Assembly (NCBI GenBank): GCA_023256615.1
Contig: JAGDXO010000037.1
Location: 1-41,664, forward strand
DNA from: Thermoplasmata archaeon
Lineage (GTDB): Archaea > Thermoplasmatota > Thermoplasmata > Thermoplasmatales > GCA-001856825
DNA length: 41,664 bases
Direction of reading: 5' to 3'
Shown here: one piece after another, positions 1-8,680 of the stretch
Position numbering within the stretch: position 1 is the first letter of the stretch
Layout: every line of letters starts with the position of its first letter
Made by a program: the position numbers and the translations under genes
The notes under the pieces: generated by a model
What the model was told of the DNA's origin: nothing
The model's input: only the letters and a program-made list of their open reading frames with translations
Database searches by the model: none

Positions 1-54
1 GGGCTAAGTCATAACAAGGTATCCGTAGGGGAACCTGCGGATGGATCACCTCCT
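1..54 (+). rRNA. rrs: 16S ribosomal RNA, 3' end (partial)
   Basis: The window opens in the last part of a small-subunit rRNA gene. The segment with GTCATAACAAGGT followed by GTAGGGGAACCTGCGG and the terminal GGATCACCTCCT is the universally conserved 3' end of archaeal 16S rRNA, including helix 45 and the anti-Shine-Dalgarno sequence CCTCC. The mature end is placed at the final T of CCTCCT. No tRNA-Ala and no 23S gene follows; a protein gene begins 84 bases later. This agrees with the scattered single-copy rRNA genes known in Thermoplasmatales. A T-rich stretch at about 86-92 may mark the transcript end. Confidence 0.97.
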
Positions 55-100
55 AAGTTGGAATATTTCTCTTCCCATCGAAATTCTTTTTTGAAGAAAC

Positions 101-138
101 TGTTTTAAGCTTATTGTTATTTAACAATTGATGTTCAA
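101..138 (+). promoter_or_regulatory. Putative promoter of the GAPDH gene
   Basis: A TATA-like stretch TTTTAAGCTTA at 103-113 is centred about 30 bases before the ATG at 139. With the usual archaeal spacing of roughly 26 bases from TATA centre to start site, transcription would begin a few bases before the ATG, giving a nearly leaderless mRNA. No ribosome binding site is visible. This suggests the gene is transcribed independently of the upstream 16S gene. Confidence 0.4.
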
Positions 139-1158
139 ATGGTAAAGGTTGGCATTAATGGTTATGGAACAATAGGAAAAAGAGTAGCCGATGCTGTTAA
201 TTTACAGGATGATATGAAGGTTTCGGGTATTGTGAAAACGAGACCTGACTACATGGCATTTGTTGCAAGTAGAAAATATAAGATATTCGTACCAGATGCA
301 AAGTCAAAGAAATTATTTGATGATGCAGGAATAAAGGTGGAAGGATATATAGATAATCTGATTGATGATTCAGAAATTATTGTGGATGCAACACCCGATG
401 ATGTTGGAAAGGAGAACAAACCTATTTATGAGAGTCATAAAATTAAAGCAATATTTCAAGGGGGTGAAGATCACGAACTTACAAATCTTTCATTTAACGC
501 GTATGCTAATTTCAATGAGGCATGGGGTAAGGATTATGTAAGAGTGGTTTCGTGCAATACAACCGGATTAATAAGAACAATATACCCTCTAACTGCCCTC
601 GGAAATTTCAAGGTCAGAGCTAACCTTGTAAGAAGGGCAACAGATCCCAATGATCATAAAAAGGGGCCAATAAACTCAATTGAACCTGATCTAAAGATAC
701 CGAGTCATCATGGCCCTGATGTTGCTTCTGTATTGAAGGGTCTTGATATCCAGACAATGGCAGTTAAGGTGCCGACAACATTAATGCACGTGCATTTCGT
801 AAACATAATATTTGATAGGGACCAGGACAGGGAAAAAATTATGAGTGAATGGAAAAAATACAGAAGAATTGTATTTGTCTCAGGAAAGGATGATGTTAAA
901 AGTACTGGTCAACTGATGGAAATAGCTAGAGAGACCGGGAGGAGCAGATCCGACCTTTACGAAATAGTTCTCTGGAAAGATGCGGTCAGTGTGAAAGGGA
1001 ACGAACTATTCTATTATCAGGGCATACATCAGGAGAGCGATGTGGTGCCAGAAAACATAGATGCAATAAGATCAATGCTTCAGTTAAAGGGGAAGGAGGA
1101 TAGTATAAATCAAACCGATAAATCTCTTAAAATAGGAGAGCTTGTATATGGCAGATAA
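139..1158 (+). CDS. gap: Glyceraldehyde-3-phosphate dehydrogenase, archaeal type (phosphorylating)
   Basis: This 339-residue protein is an archaeal type II GAPDH, a homotetrameric cytosolic enzyme that interconverts glyceraldehyde 3-phosphate and 1,3-bisphosphoglycerate with NAD(P). The N-terminal Rossmann motif is [13 protein letters not shown] (residues 4-16), and the catalytic cysteine is C139 in VVSCNTTGL. Length and motifs match the archaeal family, with no sign of truncation. In archaea the enzyme often serves mainly gluconeogenesis; that role is inferred here. Its stop overlaps the start of radA by 11 bases, so the two are probably co-transcribed, although they have no known functional link. 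Confidence 0.95.
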   Translation: MVKVGINGYGTIGKRVADAVNLQDDMKVSGIVKTRPDYMAFVASRKYKIFVPDAKSKKLFDDAGIKVEGYIDNLIDDSEIIVDATPDDVGKENKPIYESHKIKAIFQGGEDHELTNLSFNAYANFNEAWGKDYVRVVSCNTTGLIRTIYPLTALGNFKVRANLVRRATDPNDHKKGPINSIEPDLKIPSHHGPDVASVLKGLDIQTMAVKVPTTLMHVHFVNIIFDRDQDREKIMSEWKKYRRIVFVSGKDDVKSTGQLMEIARETGRSRSDLYEIVLWKDAVSVKGNELFYYQGIHQESDVVPENIDAIRSMLQLKGKEDSINQTDKSLKIGELVYGR

Positions 1159-2107
1159 AGGTAAGAAAATCAAGGAGATAGAGGATCTTCCTGGGGTAGG
1201 AGACTCAATAGCAGAAAAATTGAAAGAAGCTGGATTCAATGATATTATGAGTCTTGCTGTGGCATCACCAAAGGATGTTTCTGATGCTGCTGAAATAGGA
1301 GAAAATGTGGCAGCCAAAATAATTATTGCAGCTAGAAAGGCCGCAGATATAGGAAATTTTGAGTCAGGAGACGTTCTGTTGGAAAAGAGGAAAGAGATAA
1401 AGAGACTCACAACAGGCTCTAAGGCTCTTGATGACCTGCTTGGAGGTGGTATTGAAACCAGTGCTATAACAGAATTTTTTGGAGAATTTGCCTCAGGAAA
1501 GACACAGGTAATGCATCAGCTTGCCGTCAACGCAACCTTACCACTTGATAAGATGGGCCTTGACGGTCACGTGCTTTTCATAGATACTGAAAACACATTC
1601 AGACCAGAGAGGGTAGTTCAGATGTCAAAACATCTTGAACTGGATCCAACTGAAGTATTGAAGAAAATTCACGTTGCAAGGGCTTACAATTCAAGTCACC
1701 AGATTCTACTTGTAGAAAAGGCCTATGAGCTGACAGAGAAATTCCCGGTAAAGTTACTGATTGTTGACTCCCTCACAGCTCATTTCAGGGCTGAATATAC
1801 AGGCAGAGGAACACTCGCTGAAAGGCAGCAGCTGCTTAACAAACATATGCATGACCTTTTGAGATTCGGCGACATTTACAATGCCGCCATAGCAGTCACG
1901 AATCAGGTGGCAGCCAGACCAGATGTTTTCTTTGGAGACCCAACTACCTCCGTTGGAGGGAATATAGTTGGACACGCATCCACATACAGAGTTTATCTGA
2001 GGAAATCCAAGGGAGGAAAGAGAATCGCCAGGCTTATAGATTCTCCTCATCTACCGGAAGGGGAGGCTGTCATTATGGTGACCCAGGATGGAATATCTGA
2101 TGGTTAA
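1148..2107 (+). CDS. radA: DNA repair and recombination protein RadA
   Basis: RadA is the archaeal RecA/Rad51 recombinase that forms filaments on single-stranded DNA and carries out strand exchange. The protein has an N-terminal helix-hairpin-helix domain ([17 protein letters not shown]), a linker, and the ATPase core with Walker A GEFASGKT at about residues 112-119 and Walker [12 protein letters not shown]. The C-terminal part carries the loop region [19 protein letters not shown] and ends normally. Length is 319 residues, as usual for the family. I chose the ATG at 1148 because it gives MADKGKK, preferable to a TTG two codons upstream. The gene overlaps gap by 11 bases and its stop overlaps the convergent pcm stop. 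Confidence 0.97.
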   Translation: MADKGKKIKEIEDLPGVGDSIAEKLKEAGFNDIMSLAVASPKDVSDAAEIGENVAAKIIIAARKAADIGNFESGDVLLEKRKEIKRLTTGSKALDDLLGGGIETSAITEFFGEFASGKTQVMHQLAVNATLPLDKMGLDGHVLFIDTENTFRPERVVQMSKHLELDPTEVLKKIHVARAYNSSHQILLVEKAYELTEKFPVKLLIVDSLTAHFRAEYTGRGTLAERQQLLNKHMHDLLRFGDIYNAAIAVTNQVAARPDVFFGDPTTSVGGNIVGHASTYRVYLRKSKGGKRIARLIDSPHLPEGEAVIMVTQDGISDG

Positions 2108-2673
2108 TCTATAATATTCACAAATGCAACAGTTCCAGCCCTTCTCTCCTTTCCATTTTTGTAAATCATAAGGGATTGCGGGATGTAACTGCCTAGAGGA
2201 TAAACCATCCTACCATTTTCTTTCAATTTTTCGTATAAAAAAATGGGTTTATAACTGAAACTGGCTGCAGAAATTATGAGAGAGAATTTATTCTTAAGGC
2301 ATATCCTGTTGATATTCGCATTCACTATTTCGACATTTTTCAGATTGTATTTCTTTATGTTAGATCTGGCAAAATGTGCCAGATCTTTTATTATCTCTAT
2401 TGAGAGAACTGATCTTGCCAAGGATGCTATCAAAGCGGTCAGATATCCTGTACCTGTTCCTATCTCAAGTACTTCATCCTCCTCTGTTATCCCAGAAATC
2501 TCAAGGAAAATTCCATTCATATGAGGTGCCGATTGAGTCTGGCCGTAGGAAATATCAAGCGGTTCATCAATATCTGCATACCTTTCAATATTTTCAGGAA
2601 GAAAGTCACTCCTGTCTATACGGTTCATTATTTCTATTACCCTATTATTCTTCAATAGACCTTCATCTTTCAA
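2104..2673 (-). CDS. pcm: Protein-L-isoaspartate O-methyltransferase
   Basis: The enzyme repairs damaged proteins by methylating abnormal L-isoaspartyl residues with S-adenosylmethionine. The 189-residue protein has the family signature GQTQSAPHM at residues 44-52 (usually GQTISAPHM) and the SAM-binding motif [11 protein letters not shown] at 68-77. It is slightly shorter than typical bacterial Pcm (about 205-215 residues) but appears complete. It is convergent with radA, the two stops overlapping by four bases. Upstream on the same strand is DP1, 17 bases away, so co-transcription from the DP1 promoter is likely. A perfect 10-base inverted repeat lies inside the gene at 2362-2386. Confidence 0.93.
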   Translation of the reverse strand: MKDEGLLKNNRVIEIMNRIDRSDFLPENIERYADIDEPLDISYGQTQSAPHMNGIFLEISGITEEDEVLEIGTGTGYLTALIASLARSVLSIEIIKDLAHFARSNIKKYNLKNVEIVNANINRICLKNKFSLIISAASFSYKPIFLYEKLKENGRMVYPLGSYIPQSLMIYKNGKERRAGTVAFVNIID

Positions 2674-2690
2674 TCTGTCCCCCCATCTTG

Positions 2691-4064
2691 TCAGAATTTC
2701 ACCAGCCTGTAACTCAGATCAGAAGTATTTATCAAGGTACCTATCCCTGGCTTTGGATTAAAATTCATCATCTTCTGATAATCTGTCTGTTCCTGGAACG
2801 TAGAGGCATTTACAGCAAGAATCCCCCTATATGAGGTAATTGAATGGTCATGTATATGCCCCGTAATGAAAACATCTGGTACAGGATCTATGACGTAATA
2901 ATCCTCCTTCAATGGTATGAATGAAAGATTCTTTCCATAAATTGGAGCTAAATGACCTCTCCTCAACATCTCCTTCATTACCTTGTCAGAGTCATTTAAT
3001 GAAGTTCCAGGCATAGATTCCACAAAGTCCATGATTGAAGTTCCGTGGTAGAGTAGAAATATTCTCCTACCTATTTCTACCCACACAGGATTTGAAAGAG
3101 ATATGACATTTGGGGGGAAGAGTTCATTTATCTCCCTGGGTAAAGGATTCTGTGGTTCTGTAGGATATACCATATCATGGTTCCCAGGAATGAGAATGAC
3201 CTTTATATTTCCGTTAATCTTCGAAATTAACTCTGCAAGTCTCTTGTATTGCTTTATTATATCTGGAATTTCGAGATCTTTTTCCTGGTCAGGATAAACT
3301 CCTATCCCATCAACCAGGTCTCCGTTCATTATGATATATGATACATTACTATTGTTCACATAATCTATTAAATTCAGGAAATTGTCATTCATGAAATTTT
3401 TTGAACCTACGTGTATGTCTGAAATAACCAAAACATCCTGTCCATTTTCATAAATTTCCTTTCTCTTTTCCAGCTCAGGTCTAACAATTGACTCAGCAAA
3501 TATTGCAGTTCTATCCTTACTGATTCTACCGGATACTCCAATCACTTCATCGTGAAATACCAGATCATTGAATTTCTGACCAAGTATTACCTTGATAGAA
3601 TCCTCCTGGTCCTCTATTTCAATTATCTTATATCCCTTTTTAGATACAGAGGAATCAACTACAAGGCCTATAGTATCCACATTATCTCCTGAAATCTTTG
3701 CCTTCCTTATGGAAACAAAATGGTGTGAAAGTGATCTGGACTTTATTTTCTTTGAAAGAACATTGAACCTGTTCTGAAAAATATCAACAAATGATCCGCT
3801 TATTCCAGGGAAACCATTGAGGTGAAACTCCTTCACTATTGAAAACTCATTATCAGCAGGCAGATCTTTGAATGTAAAAACAGGACTCTGGAAATTAAGC
3901 TTGCCCTGGATCTTATCAAGGTAAACCAAACCTCCTCTTTTCTCAATTTCCTTTATCACCCTCTCTTCAACCAGTATCCCCCTTTCAAGAAAGAATTTTT
4001 CAATATCTTGTATCATTAAATCATCAATTAAAAGAACCTTAAATTTTTTCCTAACGTGGTTCAA
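2691..4064 (-). CDS. polB: DNA polymerase D small subunit DP1 (exonuclease subunit)
   Basis: DP1 is the small, 3'-5' proofreading nuclease subunit of the euryarchaeal replicative DNA polymerase D. Residues about 125-200 fit the OB-fold region. The calcineurin-like phosphoesterase domain follows, with metal-binding motifs DIH at 216-218, GD at 248-249, GNHD at 294-297 and GHIHDHS near residue 405. The usual long low-complexity N-terminal extension is short: the protein is 457 residues, at the small end of the family. The catalytic motifs are intact, so nuclease activity is expected. The large subunit DP2 is not in the window. The gene sits upstream of pcm on the same strand. Confidence 0.93.
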   Translation of the reverse strand: MNHVRKKFKVLLIDDLMIQDIEKFFLERGILVEERVIKEIEKRGGLVYLDKIQGKLNFQSPVFTFKDLPADNEFSIVKEFHLNGFPGISGSFVDIFQNRFNVLSKKIKSRSLSHHFVSIRKAKISGDNVDTIGLVVDSSVSKKGYKIIEIEDQEDSIKVILGQKFNDLVFHDEVIGVSGRISKDRTAIFAESIVRPELEKRKEIYENGQDVLVISDIHVGSKNFMNDNFLNLIDYVNNSNVSYIIMNGDLVDGIGVYPDQEKDLEIPDIIKQYKRLAELISKINGNIKVILIPGNHDMVYPTEPQNPLPREINELFPPNVISLSNPVWVEIGRRIFLLYHGTSIMDFVESMPGTSLNDSDKVMKEMLRRGHLAPIYGKNLSFIPLKEDYYVIDPVPDVFITGHIHDHSITSYRGILAVNASTFQEQTDYQKMMNFNPKPGIGTLINTSDLSYRLVKF

Positions 4065-4150
4065 TGTAAATCAGAGAAATGAATCCTGAATGAATGTGAT
4101 GGTTTATGGGAAAATATTATTTCCGCATTATCTATATAATTGAGAAGGCA

Positions 4151-4693
4151 ATGGACCAGAATCTCTTATTCAATAAGAATACAAGAATACTTGCAATCGA
4201 CGACTCGCCATTCAGGAGGGGGGATTCCTTCACGAACATTATTGGCATTATAATTAGAAAGGACCTCTATTTAGAAAGTATTCTCAAGAAAACTATTCAG
4301 GTCGATGGAATGGATGTCACTGAGAGGATAATGGAAATGTTGGAGGAGAAAGGGGAGGGAATAAGGATAATAATGATAAAGGGCATAACTTTTGGGGGGT
4401 TCAATGTTCTCGACCTTGGAAAATTGTATGATTCTTACAAAATACCGATCATAAATTTTATGGATCACCCTCCTGATAAAGATGCAATAGAAGCCGCTCT
4501 GAAAAAGCACTTCAGGGATTGGGAAATTAGACTGTCACTGATGAACAGTTACAGCAAAGTCGACGATTCATCGTTTATAAAAACAATTGGAATAGACTTG
4601 AGATCTGCAGTAAAATTCTCATCCGATCTTATGAAGAATGGCAAGATTCCTGAACCATTAAGGATAGTAGACTTGATTGCATCTGTATGTTAG
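4151..4693 (+). CDS. DUF99 family protein (endonuclease V-like fold), function unknown
   Basis: This 180-residue protein carries the DUF99 hallmark near its N-terminus, TRILAIDDSPF, followed by a conserved RRGDSFTNIIGIIIR-type strand pair. DUF99 proteins are widespread in archaea and are predicted to have an RNase H/endonuclease V-like fold; the function is not established. The acidic pair in AIDDSPF may be metal ligands (inference). I preferred the ATG at 4151 to one at 4106 because the family usually starts close to the IDDSPF motif and because the only AT-rich promoter-like DNA (about 4102-4122) lies over the upstream start. The stop overlaps the convergent KH gene by four bases. Confidence 0.8.
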   Translation: MDQNLLFNKNTRILAIDDSPFRRGDSFTNIIGIIIRKDLYLESILKKTIQVDGMDVTERIMEMLEEKGEGIRIIMIKGITFGGFNVLDLGKLYDSYKIPIINFMDHPPDKDAIEAALKKHFRDWEIRLSLMNSYSKVDDSSFIKTIGIDLRSAVKFSSDLMKNGKIPEPLRIVDLIASVC

Positions 4694-5232
4694 ACCGAAT
4701 CCAGTTTTGCAAGCCTTATATCTTTTCTCTTTCTTTCTAAATATTTATAAACAGTACCGTGCTGGTTTCCACGTAATATCATCATGATGCTCTCTCTCGA
4801 TACCTCCATCTGTATGTAATCTCCAATAATAGAAACAGTATTTCCATATATAGAAACATAAGATTCAGAGAGCTCCTCTATAAGCCTTCTAGTTTTACCC
4901 CTTGTGCCAATAAGCCTAGATCTGACTGTTTTAACTCTTTTAGAATTTTTACCAGTGTAATCCTTAAGGTCTATTATCTCAAGATATACACCCGTGTCAA
5001 AAAGCCTGAACGCTCTCTCCGGTGAAAAACCTCTACCAATAGCTCTTACAACCTCTCTCACCTTAAGTGGCATCTCGGGATCCTTAGGGCTATTATCAAC
5101 AAGATTTACATCCCCTGTCTCGGAATCTATTTCCAGTTTTACTCCAGAAATTTTCTCGATCTGACTTCTCGTTTCCCCGTTCTTACCTATCAATACACCA
5201 ATTCTGTCCTGTGGTATCCTAATAGAAATCAT
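4690..5232 (-). CDS. KH-domain rRNA-processing protein (Dim2/Krr1-like)
   Basis: The protein has 180 residues and two KH RNA-binding domains. The first has the GxxG loop GKNG at residues 16-19, in IGVLIGKNGETRSQIEK. The second, divergent, has GTRG at 109-112, in RLIGTRGKTRRLIEEL. This arrangement matches archaeal homologues of eukaryotic Dim2/Pno1, which bind the 3' end of pre-16S rRNA and work with Rio kinases. It is the last gene of an operon with rio1 and aIF1A, a conserved archaeal arrangement, and overlaps rio1 by 14 bases. The role in small-subunit maturation is inferred from family and context. Confidence 0.88.
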   Translation of the reverse strand: MISIRIPQDRIGVLIGKNGETRSQIEKISGVKLEIDSETGDVNLVDNSPKDPEMPLKVREVVRAIGRGFSPERAFRLFDTGVYLEIIDLKDYTGKNSKRVKTVRSRLIGTRGKTRRLIEELSESYVSIYGNTVSIIGDYIQMEVSRESIMMILRGNQHGTVYKYLERKRKDIRLAKLDSV

Positions 5233-5968
5233 TTATCTCTCCCACCGTGTATCGTAATATTTTATTTTCATCTATATCGAATCCAAATTTATTAAAAAAT
5301 TTTACCATATTATTTACGTCTCTTTTCAGCAGTATCATTGATGCCGGATCCTTTATATCCAATGCCTGAGCTATATCTATCATATAGGCCTTTTTCCTAT
5401 GTAGGAGGAAATTATATTCACTCAGGTCCCCATGAACAAGCTTTCCCTTTAAGTATAGGTTTCTGATATCGCCAAAAATTTGCTTCATCAATGAATCATC
5501 AATCTCAATATCCTTTATCTGTGGAGCGGGTCTTCTTCTTGTCCCAAGATACTGCATAAGAAGTACATTGCCTATTACCTTGATTGGCTTTGGTGCAAAT
5601 ACCCCGGCCTGATTTGCAATGCCAAGATTCCTAAACTCTCTGTAAGCCCATTGAACCACAAATTTCCTCTTGTTAGATGAATTTTCTATCCCCCATCTAT
5701 CACCTGCATATCTCTCTATATTTTTGAAGGTAGATGCTACAGTTTTGTATATTTTTACAGCATAAAATTTTCCTTCTCCGGATGCTGCAAATACTATGCT
5801 TTCCTTTCCAGAGGAGATCGGAAATTCAAATCTTTCTATATATTTTCCAGAAAACATCTTATAAATATTGAGCAAAGTGAACTTATCAAAAACATACCCG
5901 AAAACTTTTTCAGTCTCTTTCAGACGTTCTTCAGTTTTTCTTATTTTTTCATCATTTGAATACATCAA
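5219..5968 (-). CDS. rio1: Serine/threonine protein kinase Rio1
   Basis: Rio1 is an atypical protein kinase/ATPase needed for late 40S/30S subunit maturation. In the 249-residue protein the Rio-specific nucleotide loop SSGKES is at 52-57 (STGKEA in many homologues). The ATP-anchoring lysine is K72 in YAVKIYK, the catalytic loop is HGDLSEYN with D181 and N186, and the metal-binding aspartate is D198 in MIDIAQAL. All key residues are present. It lies between aIF1A (17-base overlap) and the KH protein (14-base overlap). A second possible start one codon later (5965) cannot be excluded. Confidence 0.94.
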   Translation of the reverse strand: MMYSNDEKIRKTEERLKETEKVFGYVFDKFTLLNIYKMFSGKYIERFEFPISSGKESIVFAASGEGKFYAVKIYKTVASTFKNIERYAGDRWGIENSSNKRKFVVQWAYREFRNLGIANQAGVFAPKPIKVIGNVLLMQYLGTRRRPAPQIKDIEIDDSLMKQIFGDIRNLYLKGKLVHGDLSEYNFLLHRKKAYMIDIAQALDIKDPASMILLKRDVNNMVKFFNKFGFDIDENKILRYTVGEINDFY

Positions 5969-6278
5969 GAATCTCCGGTAAAATTTTATTCCTTGATAAA
6001 TATGAGGCCTGTGTCTTTGTATATCTGAAAGTCACATCTGCCCTTTCATCCTGAAAGCTCCACGGCTTAACAATAACCAAATCTCCCTCTCTCATCCACA
6101 TTCTTTTCCTGATTTTCCCGGGAATCCTGCCTGTTCTTGTTTTTCCGTCCGCGCACATAACTATTAATCTTGAACTGCCGAGTAATTTCTCAACTATCCC
6201 AAACATCTCTCCCTTATTAACATTGGGTAAAATAACTCTTGAAATTTCCTCATTATAGTCCTTATCATCACTTGTCAT
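5952..6278 (-). CDS. eif1A: Translation initiation factor aIF1A
   Basis: This 108-residue protein is the archaeal homologue of eIF1A/IF1. It binds the decoding site of the 30S subunit during initiation. An S1-like OB fold is visible across about residues 22-90, with the characteristic segments GEMFGIVEKLLGSSRLIV and IPGKIRKRMWMREGDLVIV. Length and core motifs are normal. It heads the aIF1A-rio1-KH operon; the intergenic A/T-rich stretch upstream (6279-6321) probably holds the promoter. Confidence 0.95.
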   Translation of the reverse strand: MTSDDKDYNEEISRVILPNVNKGEMFGIVEKLLGSSRLIVMCADGKTRTGRIPGKIRKRMWMREGDLVIVKPWSFQDERADVTFRYTKTQASYLSRNKILPEILDVFK

Positions 6279-6321
6279 TTCAACACATATAAAAAGAATT
6301 TATAAAAATTTAACTAAATTT

Positions 6322-6753
6322 TTATTTTCTCATTGCTACTGATATTGCTCCAACTGGGCAAGCAGTAACGCAGGCATTGCAGAATATGCAATCTGATTCC
6401 CTTACAGGATCTGCCTTATCTGTTCTATATTTATTCCATAAGTCTGAACCTTCTGGAATAACCTTGTCGTTACCGGACCCTTTATTTCCGGGGTTAAGGA
6501 ACCATTCATAAACGTTTACTGGACAAACATCCATGCATGCTCCATCTGCAGTACATGTCTCCCAATCCACTGCCACATTAGTCCCGTGTATTCCGAGTTT
6601 TGTTGGATATGGTTTTCCATCCTTATCCATCCTTTGCTTTCCCTCAGCTCTAACTTCGTGTCCATTGTGAGTTCCTGTTACTGGATATTCGTCAGGCTTA
6701 TCAAAGAAATTATCATCTATCGGTTTCGGATTATAATCAACCTTTCTGGTCAT
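6322..6753 (-). CDS. zfx: Zinc-containing 7Fe ferredoxin
   Basis: The 143-residue protein has an N-terminal extension with H29, H32 and H56, probably the three histidine ligands of the structural zinc, and D75 as the likely fourth ligand. The ferredoxin core has C67, C73 and C77 in CTADGACMDVCP, where an aspartate (D70) replaces the second cysteine; this predicts a [3Fe-4S] cluster. C122, C125, C128 and C132 support a normal [4Fe-4S] cluster together with the cross-over cysteines. It matches the zinc ferredoxins of Sulfolobus and Thermoplasma, which accept electrons from 2-oxoacid:ferredoxin oxidoreductases such as the one at 13595-16421. It is a single-gene unit, divergent from elp3. Confidence 0.95.
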   Translation of the reverse strand: MTRKVDYNPKPIDDNFFDKPDEYPVTGTHNGHEVRAEGKQRMDKDGKPYPTKLGIHGTNVAVDWETCTADGACMDVCPVNVYEWFLNPGNKGSGNDKVIPEGSDLWNKYRTDKADPVRESDCIFCNACVTACPVGAISVAMRK

Positions 6754-6841
6754 GATTAGTGAACTACTTTACCATTAATAAATATAACGTTCATTTTGAG
6801 CTGCATCTGAATTAAATACTATTTTGCAATAAGAGTGGACA

Positions 6842-8386
6842 ATGAATAGTGCACTTTCAGAATACCTTCTGGATCAATTGCAGAGAGTTTCATCCCAGGA
6901 TGATCTTGAAAAAGTCAGGATGAACACCACCAGAAAGTTTGGTTTACTGAAAGTAATAAGCAATACTGATATTCTGAACATGATCCCGCCTGAATACAGG
7001 GAAAAATATGGGAAATTGTTATCAAGAAAGCCGACACGCACCTTATCCGGAGTATCTGTTGTTGCAATAATGACATCTCCATATTCATGCCCACATGGAA
7101 GGTGCACATACTGTCCAGGGGGAGTTGAATATTCATCTCCGCAGTCTTACACAGGTCTGGAGCCTGCAGCAATGAGAGGCAAACAGAACAATTATGATCC
7201 TTATCTCCAGACCAGGAACAGGATAGATCAGCTTGAAAGGATTGGGCATCCAACAGACAAGATTGATCTTATAGTAATGGGAGGAACTTTTACAGCCAGG
7301 CCAAAGGATTATCAGATTCAATTCGTAAAAGGTGCACTAGATGCTATGAATGGCGTTGCTTCTAAAAATCTGGAAGAGGCAATTATGATCAATGAGACTT
7401 CAAAGAACAGATGCATAGGATTGACCATTGAGACGCGCCCGGACTGGTTCTTTGAAAAGGAAATAGATCTGTCACTGAGTTACGGGGCAACAAAAGTTGA
7501 GCTGGGAGTACAAACGGTATTCAACGATATTCACAGGTCGACAAAACGTGCTCACAGAATTTATGATGTCATAAGATCGACGGCCCTCTCAAAGGATTCA
7601 GGATTCAAGGTGTTGTACCATATAATGCCAGGAATCGGAGGCGTTGATTATGATGGTGACATATCAACAGTTAAAAGATTATTTCAGGACGACAAGCTGA
7701 GGCCGGATATGTTAAAGATATATCCAGCCCTCATAGTTGAGGGAACAAAATTTTTCGAGGAATATAAAGCGGGGAAATTTAGGTCTTATGAGAGTGAAGA
7801 GGCAACTGACCTTATAGCGGATTTCTTCAAATATATACCTAACTATGTGAGAGTTCACAGAATTCAGCGTGATATTCCTGTCTATAAAATAGTTCAGGGT
7901 GTCAAAAGAAGCGACATACACAACCTTGCAATTAAGAGGGCGCTTGAAAGGGGAATAAAGATCAACGAGATAAGATACCGTGAAATAGGAAGAACAAATT
8001 CTGCAAGAGGTAAAATTGAACTTAGGATAACAAGTTATTATGCCTCGGGTGGATTGGAGAAGTTTCTGGAATTCGTTGATGAAGACGATAAAATAATTGC
8101 ATTTCTGAGGCTGAGATTTCCAGGAGATAATGTATTCAGACAGGAAATAGAGGGAAGATCGATAATCAGGGAAATCAAGACCTTTGGAAAGGAAGCCAGG
8201 ATTAACGAAGCAGGAGAATTTCAGCATAAGGGTTATGGCAGGAGATTGCTCATAGAAGCAGAAGAAATATCAAAGGAAGCTGGATACAGCGGAATACTCG
8301 TAATTTCAGGAATTGGTGTAAGGGAATATTTCAGGAAAAACGGTTATGAAAGAGTTGGCCCATATATGGGAAAGAATCTGAAATAA
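6842..8386 (+). CDS. elp3: tRNA uridine(34) carboxymethyl-synthesis enzyme Elp3
   Basis: Archaeal Elp3 modifies the wobble uridine of tRNAs by a radical SAM/acetyl-CoA reaction. The 514-residue protein has the radical SAM cluster motif CPHGRCTYCPGG with C83, C88 and C91. The core segments METRPDWF-like (TIETRPDWF), VELGVQT and KIYPALIVEGT follow. The C-terminal third is a GNAT acetyltransferase domain, ending with HKGYGRRLLIEAE and GYERVGPYMGK. All domains are intact and the length is normal. The ATG at 6842 follows an A/T-rich promoter shared with the divergent ferredoxin gene. Confidence 0.95.
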   Translation: MNSALSEYLLDQLQRVSSQDDLEKVRMNTTRKFGLLKVISNTDILNMIPPEYREKYGKLLSRKPTRTLSGVSVVAIMTSPYSCPHGRCTYCPGGVEYSSPQSYTGLEPAAMRGKQNNYDPYLQTRNRIDQLERIGHPTDKIDLIVMGGTFTARPKDYQIQFVKGALDAMNGVASKNLEEAIMINETSKNRCIGLTIETRPDWFFEKEIDLSLSYGATKVELGVQTVFNDIHRSTKRAHRIYDVIRSTALSKDSGFKVLYHIMPGIGGVDYDGDISTVKRLFQDDKLRPDMLKIYPALIVEGTKFFEEYKAGKFRSYESEEATDLIADFFKYIPNYVRVHRIQRDIPVYKIVQGVKRSDIHNLAIKRALERGIKINEIRYREIGRTNSARGKIELRITSYYASGGLEKFLEFVDEDDKIIAFLRLRFPGDNVFRQEIEGRSIIREIKTFGKEARINEAGEFQHKGYGRRLLIEAEEISKEAGYSGILVISGIGVREYFRKNGYERVGPYMGKNLK

Positions 8387-8418
8387 TTAATTTAAATAAT
8401 CAAAAATAATAGACATCC

Positions 8419-8673
8419 ATGAATTTACTATTGATCCTCAGTGTTATTGTACTGGCACTATCGTTATTGTTCCTTTCAATATCCATATTGCTTATACTGA
8501 GAAAGTACACCGCGAAGGGTGCAATACTTTCGATATTTTTCCTGATCATGTCAGTAAACTATCTTCTGATAATATATGAAGAAATTCAGAATCAGTCTGT
8601 TAATCTCTACATTTTTGTCATATCAGATCTACTGATAGTATTATCACTCCTGGCACTAACCATTACAAGGTGA
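8419..8673 (+). CDS. Small integral membrane protein, function unknown
   Basis: The 84-residue protein is almost entirely hydrophobic, with three predicted transmembrane helices (about residues 3-26, 33-52 and 60-82) separated by short polar turns such as LRKYTAKG and YEEIQNQSVN. No family is recognised. The gene lies 32 bases after elp3 and seven bases before the winged-helix regulator, so the two small genes probably form a unit. The pairing suggests a membrane partner for the regulator, but this is only inference. Confidence 0.65.
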   Translation: MNLLLILSVIVLALSLLFLSISILLILRKYTAKGAILSIFFLIMSVNYLLIIYEEIQNQSVNLYIFVISDLLIVLSLLALTITR

Positions 8674-8680
8674 CCATCGG

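Noticed and set aside
1084-1410. Minus-strand frame of 108 codons under gap/radA
   Set aside because: It is a shadow of radA: Ser/Leu-rich antisense reading without start signals. The same holds for many other antisense frames, for example those under pcm, DP1, gatE, VAT and FtsZ.
4106-4150. Upstream ATG for the DUF99 protein
   Set aside because: It would add 15 residues rich in Tyr/Phe/Ile not expected before the family motif, and the likely promoter overlaps this start.
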